A model generated the notes under the pieces. It saw only the letters and a program-made list of their open reading frames with translations. It did no database searches and was not told the origin of the DNA. From NCBI RefSeq assembly GCF_051433195.1, contig NZ_JBHMFT010000005.1, positions 1 to 64,000 of the forward strand: DNA of 64,000 bases. The letters are read 5' to 3'. Origin of the DNA: Falsiroseomonas sp051433195 (GTDB lineage: Bacteria > Pseudomonadota > Alphaproteobacteria > Acetobacterales > Acetobacteraceae). A program made the position numbers and the translations under genes. Below are positions 51,808 to 60,699 of the stretch, in pieces. Each line of letters starts with the position of its first letter. Positions within the stretch are counted from its first letter, which is position 1.

Positions 51808-52880
51808 GTACGTTTTCCATCTGCGCAGGCCGCGACGATACGGGCCGCTATGTCGTCAACGGTGAGGATCGCGTTGGCCAAGCCAGCTCGGGCGACCGCT
51901 CCGGGCATACCCCAGACAACGGAACTGGCCTCGTCCTGAGCCAGCACGACCCCGCCTGCCCTGCTCACGGCACGGCACCCCGCGAGTCCGTCACTCCCCA
52001 TGCCGGTCAGTATGGCCACCAGCAGCCGTCCCTGGCAGGTCGCGACCAGACTGCGAAGCAGCGGATCAACCGCCGGTCTGCAAAAGTTCTTAGGGGCGCC
52101 ATCGCCGAGATGGGCGACCAGGCCGCCAGCCACTTCTCGGACGATCAGGTGCCGGTCGCCAGGCGCGAGATACAGGCGTCCTGGCAAAAGACTCTGGCCC
52201 TCCCCCACCTCGCAGCACGGCAGGGTCCCGATTCGGTTCAGGTGGTCGGCAAGCAGGGTGGTGAAGCCCACCGGCATGTGCTGAACGATGATGACAGGCG
52301 CGCCAAGCGGCCGATCGAGCCGCGCCACCAGGGCTGCAAGTGCTTGCGGCCCACCCGTTGAGGATCCGATGGCAATGGCCCTGGGCCTTGGCATGGCCGT
52401 GCCGAGCCATCCCGCCGCCGCACGAGGCATGGCCGGCCGCGATGAAGGGCGCCGCATGCGCGCCCAGCCCTTCACCTTCGCCACCAGCTCGGCTTGGAAC
52501 TGGCCACCACTCATGCCGCCTGCAGCCGCAGAGGGCTTGGGAATGTAGTCGACCGCTCCGGCGCGCAGCGCCGTCATGGTGGCGACCGCACCACGCTGGC
52601 TCAGTGCGCTGGCGACAATGATCGCCGTGCCGGGTACGGCCTTCAGCAGCAGGGGAAGTGCCGTCATCCCATCCATGCGCGGCATCTCCAGATCGAGCAG
52701 CACCACCTGGGGCCGGTCCGCCTCCGCGAATGCCGTCAGCTGCGCCAATGCCTCGGTTCCATCGGCGGCCTTTCCAACGACACGGATCTCCGGGTCGCTG
52801 GACAACATCCTTGAAATAACACTTCGCGCGGCAGGACTGTCGTCGCAAAGCAGCACGCGCACCAGGCCCGCAGTACTCAC
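51804..52880 (-). CDS. cheB: Chemotaxis response regulator methylesterase CheB
   Basis: A 358-residue two-domain protein. The receiver part has VRVLLCDDSPAARSVISRML and Asp63 in VVLLDLEMPRMDGM. The methylesterase part has the catalytic serine in AIAIGSSTGGPQALAALV, His in VIIVQHMPVGFTTLLADHL and Asp in LTGMGSDGLAGCRAV. It removes methyl groups from receptors, opposing CheR. It overlaps both neighbours by four bases. Confidence 0.93.
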   Translation of the reverse strand: MSTAGLVRVLLCDDSPAARSVISRMLSSDPEIRVVGKAADGTEALAQLTAFAEADRPQVVLLDLEMPRMDGMTALPLLLKAVPGTAIIVASALSQRGAVATMTALRAGAVDYIPKPSAAAGGMSGGQFQAELVAKVKGWARMRRPSSRPAMPRAAAGWLGTAMPRPRAIAIGSSTGGPQALAALVARLDRPLGAPVIIVQHMPVGFTTLLADHLNRIGTLPCCEVGEGQSLLPGRLYLAPGDRHLIVREVAGGLVAHLGDGAPKNFCRPAVDPLLRSLVATCQGRLLVAILTGMGSDGLAGCRAVSRAGGVVLAQDEASSVVWGMPGAVARAGLANAILTVDDIAARIVAACADGKRT

Positions 52881-53284
52881 GCTGCCTCGGTCCTGATCAG
52901 TCCGAGTTGCTCCAGCTTGCTGCCAAGAATCTGCGCATCGAACGGCTTCATCACATATTCCTGCGCGCCCGCCTCAAGGGCAGTCACGATGCGATCAAGG
53001 CCGATCTCCGTCGTACACAACACGATCACCGGGTGGTCTGCATCGAATTCGGCGCGTGCGGCCTTGAGAAAGGTCAGCCCGTCCATGACAGGCATGTTCC
53101 AGTCGAGCAGAACGATTTCTGGCAGGAGTTCACGGCAGGCTTCCATCGCCTCCTGCCCATCCGCCGCCTCGCGCACGGTAAACCCGAAGCCTTCAAGAAA
53201 GCGTCGGGCTGCCTTCCGCACCACGCGGCTGTCATCGACCACCAGGCAATGACGCGGCTCGGAGGAATCCACCGACATGCTCAT
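52877..53284 (-). CDS. cheY: CheY-like response regulator
   Basis: A 135-residue single receiver domain. The ATG at 53284 overlaps the cheW stop. HCLVVDDSRVVRKAARRFLE, the phospho-acceptor in VLLDWNMPVMDGLTFL, the switch region VIVLCTTEIGLDRIV and the Lys in YVMKPFDAQIL are all present. It should carry the signal from CheA to the flagellar motor. Confidence 0.88.
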   Translation of the reverse strand: MSMSVDSSEPRHCLVVDDSRVVRKAARRFLEGFGFTVREAADGQEAMEACRELLPEIVLLDWNMPVMDGLTFLKAARAEFDADHPVIVLCTTEIGLDRIVTALEAGAQEYVMKPFDAQILGSKLEQLGLIRTEAA

Positions 53285-53745
53285 CGGCCGCCACCGATGG
53301 CCAGGACCCGCTCGACATCCAGCACGATCAGCAACTGGCCGTCGCGGCGATGTACCCCCCTTGAGACATCCCGCCACACCGCGTCGAGGGTCGGCGGATT
53401 GCTGGCCGAATCTTCCTGCCGCAACGGCACCACCTCGCCCACCGAATCCGCGAGCATGCTGTAGAGTTCGCCAGCAATCTCCACGACGATGCTCATGGGC
53501 TGCCTATCCGGCTCCCGGATCGGCAATCCCAGGCGACGCCGCAGGTCTACGGCGGTGACGATACGCCCGCGGAGGTTCAGGCTGCCTGCGACCTCGGGCG
53601 GTGCCAGCGGGATGCGGGTGATGGTCTGCGGCCCCAGCACGTCTCGCACTACAAGCACCGGCACGCCGCAGGCCTGTCCGGCGACCGCGAGCGTGAGGAA
53701 CAGGTCTGCGTCAGCTATGGCCGAATGAGTTGCTTGCGTTCGCAC
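53281..53745 (-). CDS. cheW: Chemotaxis coupling protein CheW
   Basis: A 154-residue scaffold linking receptors to CheA. A GTG at 53745 with AAGGAG nine bases upstream is the likely start. The beta-barrel motifs are LFLTLAVAGQACGVPVLVV, ITRIPLAPPEVAGSLNLRG and IVTAVDLRRRLGLP, with the closing VLDVERVLAIGG. The gene lies inside the che operon between cheA and cheY. Confidence 0.88.
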   Translation of the reverse strand: MRTQATHSAIADADLFLTLAVAGQACGVPVLVVRDVLGPQTITRIPLAPPEVAGSLNLRGRIVTAVDLRRRLGLPIREPDRQPMSIVVEIAGELYSMLADSVGEVVPLRQEDSASNPPTLDAVWRDVSRGVHRRDGQLLIVLDVERVLAIGGGR

Positions 53746-53759
53746 GTCAGGATGCTCCT

Positions 53760-56357
53760 TCAGGCCGTAACGGGCACGGCAAAACACTGGGAGAGGCTCG
53801 CGAGCAGGGCCTCCCGGTCGTACTTGCCGATGTAATCAGTGAAGCCAGCCGCCCTCCCCCTCGCGACAGCTGCCGGCTCCACCCGGCCGGTCAGTGCAAT
53901 CATCGGCAGATCCTGCCAAGGGCCGCCGCCGCGAACCTCGCGGGCAAAGGCGTAGCCGTCGATCTCCGGCATCTCGATGTCGGACACGATGGCGTCGAAG
54001 GTCTCACCCCGCTCACGCAACCGCAGCGCCTGCGCCGGACCCTCCACCGCGACCACTTCATACCCATCGGCGGCGAGTGCCGGGACCACGAGTTCCCGGA
54101 AGAACACGCTGTCTTCCACCAGCAGCAGGCGCCGCGCCATTGGGGCGCTGATGGCAGGCCGGAACCAGTCTCCGCCACCTTGGCGAAGCCACCAGGCCGT
54201 GTCGATGACCTCGGTGACCTTGCCGGCCACGACGGCAGACCCGAGAAAGCCAGGCCGGCCTTGGCCTGCCTGTACGCTGAGCGCTTCGTCCACCACATCG
54301 AGGATGGCATCCACCATGATGCCGAGGCTGCGATCACCTTCGCTGAAAACCAGCACTGTCTGCCGGGTCCGCTCACCCTCCCCCCGCGCGAAGCCGCCCG
54401 ACATCGACAGCAGTGGCATCAACTGCCCACGGTACTGCACCACAGGCATCCCGCCCGAGTTCTCGATCTGCTCCACGGGAATATCGTCGAGACGGGCGAT
54501 AAGCCCCAGGGGAACTGCCTTCGGCGTCTCATCGCCCGCACGGAACAGCAGCAACGCGGTCGTTTCACCGGATCGCACGCCGCTTGCCACCTTGCTGTCC
54601 TCGGTCCGTGGGCTCGCACCATCTGCAACGACCCCGGTGACGCGGGCGATGCCGTTGGGGTCGAGGATCATGATCACGCTGCCGTCGCCAAGGATGGTGT
54701 TGCCCGAGAACATGCCGATGTGCCGCAGGATCGGCGCGACCGGCTTGACGACAATTTCCTCCGTGTCGAACAGACGGTCGACGATGATGCCGAAGACATT
54801 CGCGCCGACCTGCGTGACGACCACGAAGCCGACGTCGACGCCCTCGCGGATCGGGGCTGCACCCTCCTCGTCCAGGCCAAGCACACGGCCAAGCGAGACC
54901 AAAGGCAGCAGACGGTCGCGCAGGCGCAGTACGGGTGCGTCCTTGATGCGTTCGACACGCGTGCTGGATCCACCGCCGACGCGGACCAGCTCCAGAACAC
55001 CGATCTGCGGGATCGCGAAGCGTTCGCCAGCAACCTCCACGATAAGCGCCGAGACGATCGCGAGTGTCAGCGGGATCTTGATGGTGAAGCCGGTGCCGCG
55101 CCCTTCGGTCGAGGTCACATCGATCGTGCCGCCGATGCGCTCTACGTTGGTCTTCACCACATCCATGCCGACACCCCGACCGGAGACTGCGGTGACGGCG
55201 GCGGCCGTGGAGAAGCCGGCACGGAAAATGAACCGATGAACCTCGCCATCGCTCATGCCGCTGACTTCCGCCTCGCTTGCAAGGCCTTGCGAGATTGCCT
55301 TCTGGCGGATCCGTTCCGTGCTCAGCCCACGCCCATCGTCGGAAATCTCGATAAGGATGTGTCCACCCTCGTGGAAGGCGTTCAGCATGATGCGGCCCGT
55401 CTCGGACTTCCCTGCGCGCCGCCTGTCCTCCGGACCCTCAAGTCCGTGGTCCCCACTGTTGCGCACCATGTGCGTCAGCGGGTCCTTGATGAGCTCAAGG
55501 ACCTGTCGATCAAGCTCAGTGTCCGCCCCCCGCATCTCGAGGTCGATCTTCTTGCCCAACTCCAGCGAAAGGTCGCGGACCAGCCGCGGCATCTTCGCCC
55601 AGGCATTCCCGATCGGCTGCATCCGGGTCTTCATCACCCCGTCCTGAAGATCGAAGGTGATGTGCGAAAGGCGCTGGAGCGGGACGCTGTAGGCGCCGTC
55701 GCTGCGGGCCCGCGACAACTGCATGAGCTGATTGCGGGTCAGCACCAACTCGCTGACCAGCATCATGAGGTCTTCCAGAACGTCGACAGAAACGCGGATG
55801 CTTTGCGGCGGAGTGTGGCCCGCCACCAGTTCCTCCGCAGCCGGCTCCGCGCTCGTCTCCAGCCGCGCAGGCCTCGGCGGCGCCGGTGCCGACTGCGCGG
55901 TCGGCACCGACACAGACCTGGCCTTGGTGTCGGTCTCAGCTTGATATCCGCCCGGCAGCGCATCCGCGGCTTCGCCAGCCTGCCCATTGGCCAGGTCATC
56001 CAGCTTGGAAATCAGTTCCGCGTCGTCACCTGCAGGCTCAGTGCCGCCACGCTCGAGAGCGCCGACGATGTCCTTGATGCGGTCGAGAGCGCCAAGGACC
56101 AGCGTCACGCCACCCGGCGTGACGTTCATGGCGCCATCGCGGTACAGCCCCAGGATATTCTCCGCGGCATGCGCGACCCTCTCGAGCCGCGACAGTCCCA
56201 GAAATCCACAGGTTCCCTTGATCGTGTGGACGAGCCTGAAGATCTCCGACAGGGTCGGCTTATCCTGGGGCGATTTCTCCAGCCTCAGTAGCGCGACATC
56301 GAGCGCCACAAGGCCTTCATGCGTCTCTGTCAGGAAATCAGCGAGCAAGTCGTCCAT
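53760..56357 (-). CDS. cheA: Hybrid chemotaxis histidine kinase CheA with C-terminal receiver
   Basis: An 865-residue kinase. The Hpt domain at 1-110 has the phospho-His44 in IFRLVHTIKGTCGFLGL. The dimerisation helices are about 190-250. The ATPase has HMVRNSGDHGLEGPEDR, ISDDGRGLSTERIR, SGRGVGMDVVKTNVERIGG and GRGTGFTIKIPLTLAI. Next come two CheW-like beta-barrels (about 440-570 and 600-710), then a receiver domain at about 745-860 with the acceptor in FDAIVSDIEMPEIDGYAF. Duplicated CheW modules plus a receiver mark it as an adaptation-type hybrid CheA. Confidence 0.92.
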   Translation of the reverse strand: MDDLLADFLTETHEGLVALDVALLRLEKSPQDKPTLSEIFRLVHTIKGTCGFLGLSRLERVAHAAENILGLYRDGAMNVTPGGVTLVLGALDRIKDIVGALERGGTEPAGDDAELISKLDDLANGQAGEAADALPGGYQAETDTKARSVSVPTAQSAPAPPRPARLETSAEPAAEELVAGHTPPQSIRVSVDVLEDLMMLVSELVLTRNQLMQLSRARSDGAYSVPLQRLSHITFDLQDGVMKTRMQPIGNAWAKMPRLVRDLSLELGKKIDLEMRGADTELDRQVLELIKDPLTHMVRNSGDHGLEGPEDRRRAGKSETGRIMLNAFHEGGHILIEISDDGRGLSTERIRQKAISQGLASEAEVSGMSDGEVHRFIFRAGFSTAAAVTAVSGRGVGMDVVKTNVERIGGTIDVTSTEGRGTGFTIKIPLTLAIVSALIVEVAGERFAIPQIGVLELVRVGGGSSTRVERIKDAPVLRLRDRLLPLVSLGRVLGLDEEGAAPIREGVDVGFVVVTQVGANVFGIIVDRLFDTEEIVVKPVAPILRHIGMFSGNTILGDGSVIMILDPNGIARVTGVVADGASPRTEDSKVASGVRSGETTALLLFRAGDETPKAVPLGLIARLDDIPVEQIENSGGMPVVQYRGQLMPLLSMSGGFARGEGERTRQTVLVFSEGDRSLGIMVDAILDVVDEALSVQAGQGRPGFLGSAVVAGKVTEVIDTAWWLRQGGGDWFRPAISAPMARRLLLVEDSVFFRELVVPALAADGYEVVAVEGPAQALRLRERGETFDAIVSDIEMPEIDGYAFAREVRGGGPWQDLPMIALTGRVEPAAVARGRAAGFTDYIGKYDREALLASLSQCFAVPVTA

Positions 56358-56448
56358 TCGGGGCTCCGGCGCCTTGGCTTGCCCTGAACATGGCCCAACG
56401 CGCCGAATATTCCGTAAACAGCCATGGGATCATCCCACCCGCCAATGC

Positions 56449-57063
56449 TCAGTTGCGGGTCTGCAGCGTGAACAGCAGCGGCGAGGCTCCACCACCGCCT
56501 CCAAGAAGCAGATCGAGCCTGATGCCTGCGTTGGCGGAGACGGCCAGAAGCAGCGGCACCGCAACACTGCGTGCGTTGATCGGCACCTCGCCGCCGGCCA
56601 ATCCCGCGGCCAGGCCAGGCTGCCAGGCGGCGCCGGCACCATCCGGCCAAATCGAAAAGCCATCACGAAGGTCGCCACCCAGGCGGACAACCCCGCCACG
56701 GGGCAGCGCATCCACCGCGGCCCAGGCGCCCAGCATCAGCGCCTGGGTCAGATGCGCCGGGAACACCGCCGTGGGCTCAAGATCCGTCAGGTCGATCTCC
56801 GCCTTCCGACCAAGGGTCAGGCCTTCCGTCATCTGCGCGATTTCTTCCAGGCGGCAATCGCCGCAGCCGGCACCGACGGCGGCACGGTAGAACCGGATGC
56901 GACGATCCATGATCCGTGATGCGTCGCGCGCGACATCCATGGCGTCGTCGCCCGGCCCATCCAGCAGGTCGAGCGCCCCAGCCAAGGCCCCGGCGGCCCC
57001 ACCGAGGTCATGGCAGAGTCTGGTGCACACGGCCTGGGCCAGGGCGAGTTTGTCGGGCAGCAT
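56449..57063 (-). CDS. chpT: Histidine phosphotransferase ChpT
   Basis: A 204-residue pseudo-kinase-like phosphotransferase. The H-box is visible as TRLCHDLGGAAGALAGALDL with His18. The degenerate ATPase-like domain follows with GRKAEIDLTDLEP, LMLGAWAAVDALPRGGVVR and a C-terminal LLFTLQ. In alphaproteobacteria ChpT passes phosphate from CckA to CtrA and CpdR. It lies 91 bases upstream of cheA, in the same direction, and 6.2 kb from ctrA. Confidence 0.82.
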   Translation of the reverse strand: MLPDKLALAQAVCTRLCHDLGGAAGALAGALDLLDGPGDDAMDVARDASRIMDRRIRFYRAAVGAGCGDCRLEEIAQMTEGLTLGRKAEIDLTDLEPTAVFPAHLTQALMLGAWAAVDALPRGGVVRLGGDLRDGFSIWPDGAGAAWQPGLAAGLAGGEVPINARSVAVPLLLAVSANAGIRLDLLLGGGGGASPLLFTLQTRN

Positions 57064-57221
57064 TCAATCCTCCGCAGCGCACGGCAGGCCACAGCGGCCG
57101 CCGCGGGCAAGTCTGGCTTTACCGTAACCATCTTGCCAGATTGCATATTTCGGGAGGCAAATCGGCTTTAACGCTGCAGGCCGACTGGCCGGACCAGGGC
57201 TGGGGCGGCTAGGGTCATCCC

Positions 57222-57401
57222 GTGTCGACCGAACTGCATCCCGGGCTGCGCGTGCGCCATCCTGACCAGCCGGACTGGGGGGTTGGGCAGGTGCAATCGG
57301 TGGCAGGCGACCGGGTGACCGTCAATTTCGCCGAAGCCGGCAAGGTCCTGATCCGGAGCGACCGCGTCGCGTTGATCCTGCTTCCCCCAGAGTCAGATTG
57401 A
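57222..57401 (+). CDS. DUF3553 small protein
   Basis: A 59-residue protein read directly from the plus strand with a GTG start (MSTELHPGLRVRHPDQPDWG, then VGQVQSV and DRVTVNFAEAGKVLI). The pattern of G-L-R-V-R-H-P-x-x-P-D-W-G-V-G-Q-V matches DUF3553, a Tudor-like beta fold also found at the end of UvrD helicases. Its TGA overlaps the TTG start of the TauE gene, so they are coupled. It may bind nucleic acid or proteins. Confidence 0.8.
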   Translation: MSTELHPGLRVRHPDQPDWGVGQVQSVAGDRVTVNFAEAGKVLIRSDRVALILLPPESD

Positions 57402-58153
57402 CCGACCTTCCACACGAGATGCTGGGCCTGCTTGCCGAGTGGCCGATCTACGCCGCGTTGTTGGCAACGGCCGTTGCCGGACTCATGCGAGGCTATTCCG
57501 GCTTCGGCACCGCCGTACTTCTCGCACCCGCCTACTCTGTGCTCTGGGGGCCGCGCATCGGCGTTCCGGTCATGCTGCTGATGGAGCTCGTCGTTTCCCT
57601 GCAACTGGTTCCGCGCGCCCTGTCCGAGGCGAATCGGCGGGTGATCCTGCCGATTGGCGGAGCGGCAGCCTTGGCCACTCCGCTTGGCGCCTTCATCCTG
57701 ATCAGTGCGGATCAAGACCTGCTGCGGCGCTGCATTGGCGGCTTCGTGCTGGTCTTTGGCCTGCTCCTCATGTCTGGATGGCGGTACTCGGGGTCGCGCC
57801 CGCTGCCGCTGAACATCGCCGTGGGCACAGCCGCCGGGCTTCTCAAGGGTGCGACAGGCATGAGCGGCCCGCCGGTCATCCTCTACCTGCTGGCGGGGCC
57901 CGAGGCGGTGCGGCAACATCGGGCCAACCTCATTCTTTTCTTCGGCACGATTTCCGTGATCTCCGTCATCCCGCCGGCCATGGGCGGGCTGATGAGCTGG
58001 GCGGTCTTGGCGAAGTCCCTACTGCTGCTGCCGGTCCTGATGCTATGTGTCCCGATCGGGGCAAGGCTGTTTCATATCGTTCCACAGCACTGGTACCGCC
58101 GCGCAGCCCTGCTGTTCCTTGTCTCAACAGGCCTCGCGGCCCTACTGGCCTGA
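57398..58153 (+). CDS. Sulfite exporter TauE/SafE family membrane protein
   Basis: A 251-residue protein with about eight membrane helices (YAALLATAVAGLMRGYSGFG, LLPVLMLCVPIGARL). The repeated GYSGFGTAVLL and TAAGLLKGATGMSGPPVILY motifs are the two-fold hallmark of TauE/SafE permeases, which export organic or sulfur anions. The start is a TTG overlapping the DUF3553 stop; an ATG at 57419 is an alternative. Confidence 0.85.
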   Translation: MTDLPHEMLGLLAEWPIYAALLATAVAGLMRGYSGFGTAVLLAPAYSVLWGPRIGVPVMLLMELVVSLQLVPRALSEANRRVILPIGGAAALATPLGAFILISADQDLLRRCIGGFVLVFGLLLMSGWRYSGSRPLPLNIAVGTAAGLLKGATGMSGPPVILYLLAGPEAVRQHRANLILFFGTISVISVIPPAMGGLMSWAVLAKSLLLLPVLMLCVPIGARLFHIVPQHWYRRAALLFLVSTGLAALLA

Positions 58154-58256
58154 CCCGGCTTGCGCGCAGTGCTGGCCGAGGGCTTGCATCCTGCCGGGGG
58201 GGCGGACCAAATGGACGACTGCTTCCCATTTGTCGACGTAGGCGGGAACCCTTTAG

Positions 58257-59249
58257 ATGATCGACCCGTTTGGCCGCAGGATCAGCTACCTCCGCGTCTC
58301 CGTCACCGACCGCTGCGACCTCCGCTGCGTTTATTGCATGGCGGAGGACATGACCTTCCTGCCGAAGGCCGAAATCCTGACGCTCGAGGAGCTGGACCGC
58401 CTGTGCGGCGCCTTCATCGGGCTGGGCGTGGACCGGATCCGCCTGACCGGCGGAGAGCCGCTGGTGCGCAAGAATGTTCTTAGCTTGGTCCGCAGCCTGG
58501 GGGCACGTATTGGCGCCGGCGGGTTGAGTGAATTGACCCTGACCACGAACGGCACCCAGTTGGTGCGGATGGCCGAGGATCTCCACGCCGCCGGGGTTCG
58601 TCGCATCAATGTCAGCCTCGATACGCTCGATCCCGCCATGTTTGCGGCCGTCACCCGATGGGGCAAGATTGAGCCGACCCTGGATGGAATTTTCGCTGCC
58701 AAGGCCGCGGGCCTCGCGGTGAAGATCAATGCGGTCGCGATGAAGGGTGTGAACGAGGACGAGTTTGACAAAATGATCGCCTGGTGCGGCGAACATGGCT
58801 TCGACCTCTGCTTGATCGAAACCATGCCACTCGGGGAAATCACCGGCGATCGCAACGATCAATACCTGCCGCTCTCGACCGTTCGATCGAAGCTGCGGGA
58901 ACGATGGACCCTGCAGGAAAGCGACTACACGACCGGCGGGCCGGCGCGTTATTTTACGGTTGCTGAAACCGGCGGCCGCATTGGGTTCATCACGCCACTG
59001 ACGCATAATTTCTGCGAAAGCTGCAACCGAGTTCGCGTGACCTGCACCGGTACCCTGTACATGTGCCTCGGTCAGGAAGACTCGGCCGACCTGCGCGGCC
59101 CGTTGCGAAACCAGGGCCTGGACGGCGATGGGCTGCAGCAGGCGATCCTTAAGGCCATTTCGCGCAAGCCGAAGGGGCATGACTTCGTCATCGACCGCGT
59201 CCGAAACCGACCCGCCGTTGCACGCCACATGAGCGTCACGGGCGGCTGA
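58257..59249 (+). CDS. moaA: GTP 3',8-cyclase MoaA
   Basis: A 330-residue radical SAM enzyme starting molybdopterin synthesis from GTP. The radical SAM cluster is in VTDRCDLRCVYCMAEDM. RLTGGEPLVRKN and LTLTTNGTQL follow. The C-terminal cluster is HNFCESCNRVRVTCTGTLYM, and GRISYLRVSVTDRC-type features fit the family. It can supply cofactor for the molybdenum hydroxylase at 42836-45220. Its stop codon shares one base with the next ATG. Confidence 0.94.
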   Translation: MIDPFGRRISYLRVSVTDRCDLRCVYCMAEDMTFLPKAEILTLEELDRLCGAFIGLGVDRIRLTGGEPLVRKNVLSLVRSLGARIGAGGLSELTLTTNGTQLVRMAEDLHAAGVRRINVSLDTLDPAMFAAVTRWGKIEPTLDGIFAAKAAGLAVKINAVAMKGVNEDEFDKMIAWCGEHGFDLCLIETMPLGEITGDRNDQYLPLSTVRSKLRERWTLQESDYTTGGPARYFTVAETGGRIGFITPLTHNFCESCNRVRVTCTGTLYMCLGQEDSADLRGPLRNQGLDGDGLQQAILKAISRKPKGHDFVIDRVRNRPAVARHMSVTGG

Positions 59250-59638
59250 TGCTGCAGCAATTGGCCGGCGCCCTGGTCATCCCCGGTCTGCCCGACTGGG
59301 TCGGCCTGGTCGTTCTCGTGGTCCTGGCCCTGGTCGCCCTGGCCTATCTACTGATGCCGTTCAGCGTCTTCGGCCTGAAGGGACGGCTTGAGGCGATCGA
59401 GGCTCAACTCGATGAGATCCAGACCGAAATCCGCAGCCTGACCGCCAGGATGCCGGAGCCCGGCCGTCGGCGTGCTCCGATCGAGGACGACTGGGCAGAG
59501 CCCCCACAGGCGGCCAAGCCGTCGCTTGAGTCGCCGCGCCTGCACCCCCCGATACCGCCCCCGGCAGCCTGGCCGGATGACAGCAGCAGGTCGCGGCGAT
59601 CCGAGCCCCGGTTGGACTGGCCACGGTCACCCAGATAA
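59249..59638 (+). CDS. Small membrane protein with coiled-coil segment
   Basis: A 129-residue protein. One membrane helix (WVGLVVLVVLALVALAYLLM) is followed by a short coiled coil (LKGRLEAIEAQLDEIQTEIR) and a Pro-rich polar tail. I recognise no family. It overlaps moaA by one base, which suggests co-expression. Its role is unknown. Confidence 0.65.
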   Translation: MLQQLAGALVIPGLPDWVGLVVLVVLALVALAYLLMPFSVFGLKGRLEAIEAQLDEIQTEIRSLTARMPEPGRRRAPIEDDWAEPPQAAKPSLESPRLHPPIPPPAAWPDDSSRSRRSEPRLDWPRSPR

Positions 59639-59766
59639 TGCGCGGGCTCCCTGTCTTGTTTCGTCGAAGCGGGCGAGGCTTGATGGGTCGGTGGGATGGG
59701 ACTGCAGATGTACGCTGATGTGGACGATGCGGACGGGTTGAGCGCCCCACCCTGCGGTTGCCGGGG

Positions 59767-60567
59767 ATGAGTGGACTGGCCCCGCTGCCGGCGGCAGTTG
59801 CGCTGGCGGGCCGCATCGCCATCATCGCAGCACCGACCGATCAGGCTGCCACGGCCATGGCGGCGCTGGTGGCGCGCCATGGCAATGCGCCATTGGATGA
59901 CGCGCAGGTCGTGGTGGCGCTCGGTGGCGACGGGTTGATGCTGGAGACGCAGCACCGGCTGCTCGGCCGGAACCTGCCGGTCTACGGCATGAATTGCGGC
60001 AGCGTCGGCTTCCTCATGAACGACTTCAGCGACGACGGCCTGGCTGAACGCCTTTCGCTGGCGCAGGCCGCGACCCTCCACCCGTTGCGCATGCGCGCCT
60101 TCATCGGCAATGGCGAGCCGGTCGAGGCCTTGGCGATCAACGAGGTGTCCCTGCTGCGGGAGACCCGGCAGGCCGCCAAGATCCGCATTCTGGTGGACGG
60201 AAAGCAGCGGCTTTCCGAGTTGATCTGCGATGGCATCCTGGTGTCCACCCCGGCCGGCAGCACGGCCTACAATCTTTCTGCGCATGGCCCCATCGTACCA
60301 CTTGGCGCCAACCTGCTGCCGCTGACCCCCATCTCCGCCTTCCGGCCACGGCGATGGCGCGGTGCCCTGTTGCCCGCCGAGGCGCGGGTGGTCTTCGAGG
60401 TTTTGGAGCCGGAAAAACGCCCCGTGGCGGCAGTCGCGGACTACACCGAGGTTCGGGACGTCCGTCTTGTGGAGGTCTGGGAGGACCGTCAGGTGGCGCT
60501 GACGATGCTGTTCGACCCTGACCACGGCCTTTCCGAGCGCATCATCGCCGAGCAGTTCACCGTCTGA
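59767..60567 (+). CDS. nadK: NAD kinase
   Basis: A 266-residue enzyme phosphorylating NAD to NADP. The ATG at 59767 is preferred over a TTG nine bases upstream. Motifs are VVALGGDGLMLETQHRLLG (the GGDG site), VYGMNCGSVGFLMNDF and GILVSTPAGSTAYNLSAHGP. The length is at the short end, typical of alphaproteobacteria. Confidence 0.92.
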   Translation: MSGLAPLPAAVALAGRIAIIAAPTDQAATAMAALVARHGNAPLDDAQVVVALGGDGLMLETQHRLLGRNLPVYGMNCGSVGFLMNDFSDDGLAERLSLAQAATLHPLRMRAFIGNGEPVEALAINEVSLLRETRQAAKIRILVDGKQRLSELICDGILVSTPAGSTAYNLSAHGPIVPLGANLLPLTPISAFRPRRWRGALLPAEARVVFEVLEPEKRPVAAVADYTEVRDVRLVEVWEDRQVALTMLFDPDHGLSERIIAEQFTV

Positions 60568-60699
60568 GCATAGCCCTGGATGCGGCAGGAGGTTGACGGC
60601 GGGCGCGCCTTCTGCGATCCGCCAGACGCGCTCGCTCGCCCGGGCCGGGCTCCGGTCGCACCGCCCCACGCGGCGCGCCGCCACGCAATCAGGCCGGAC

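Noticed and set aside
53730..56291. An 853-codon plus-strand frame
   Set aside because: It is the antisense of cheA; low-complexity composition and no motif.
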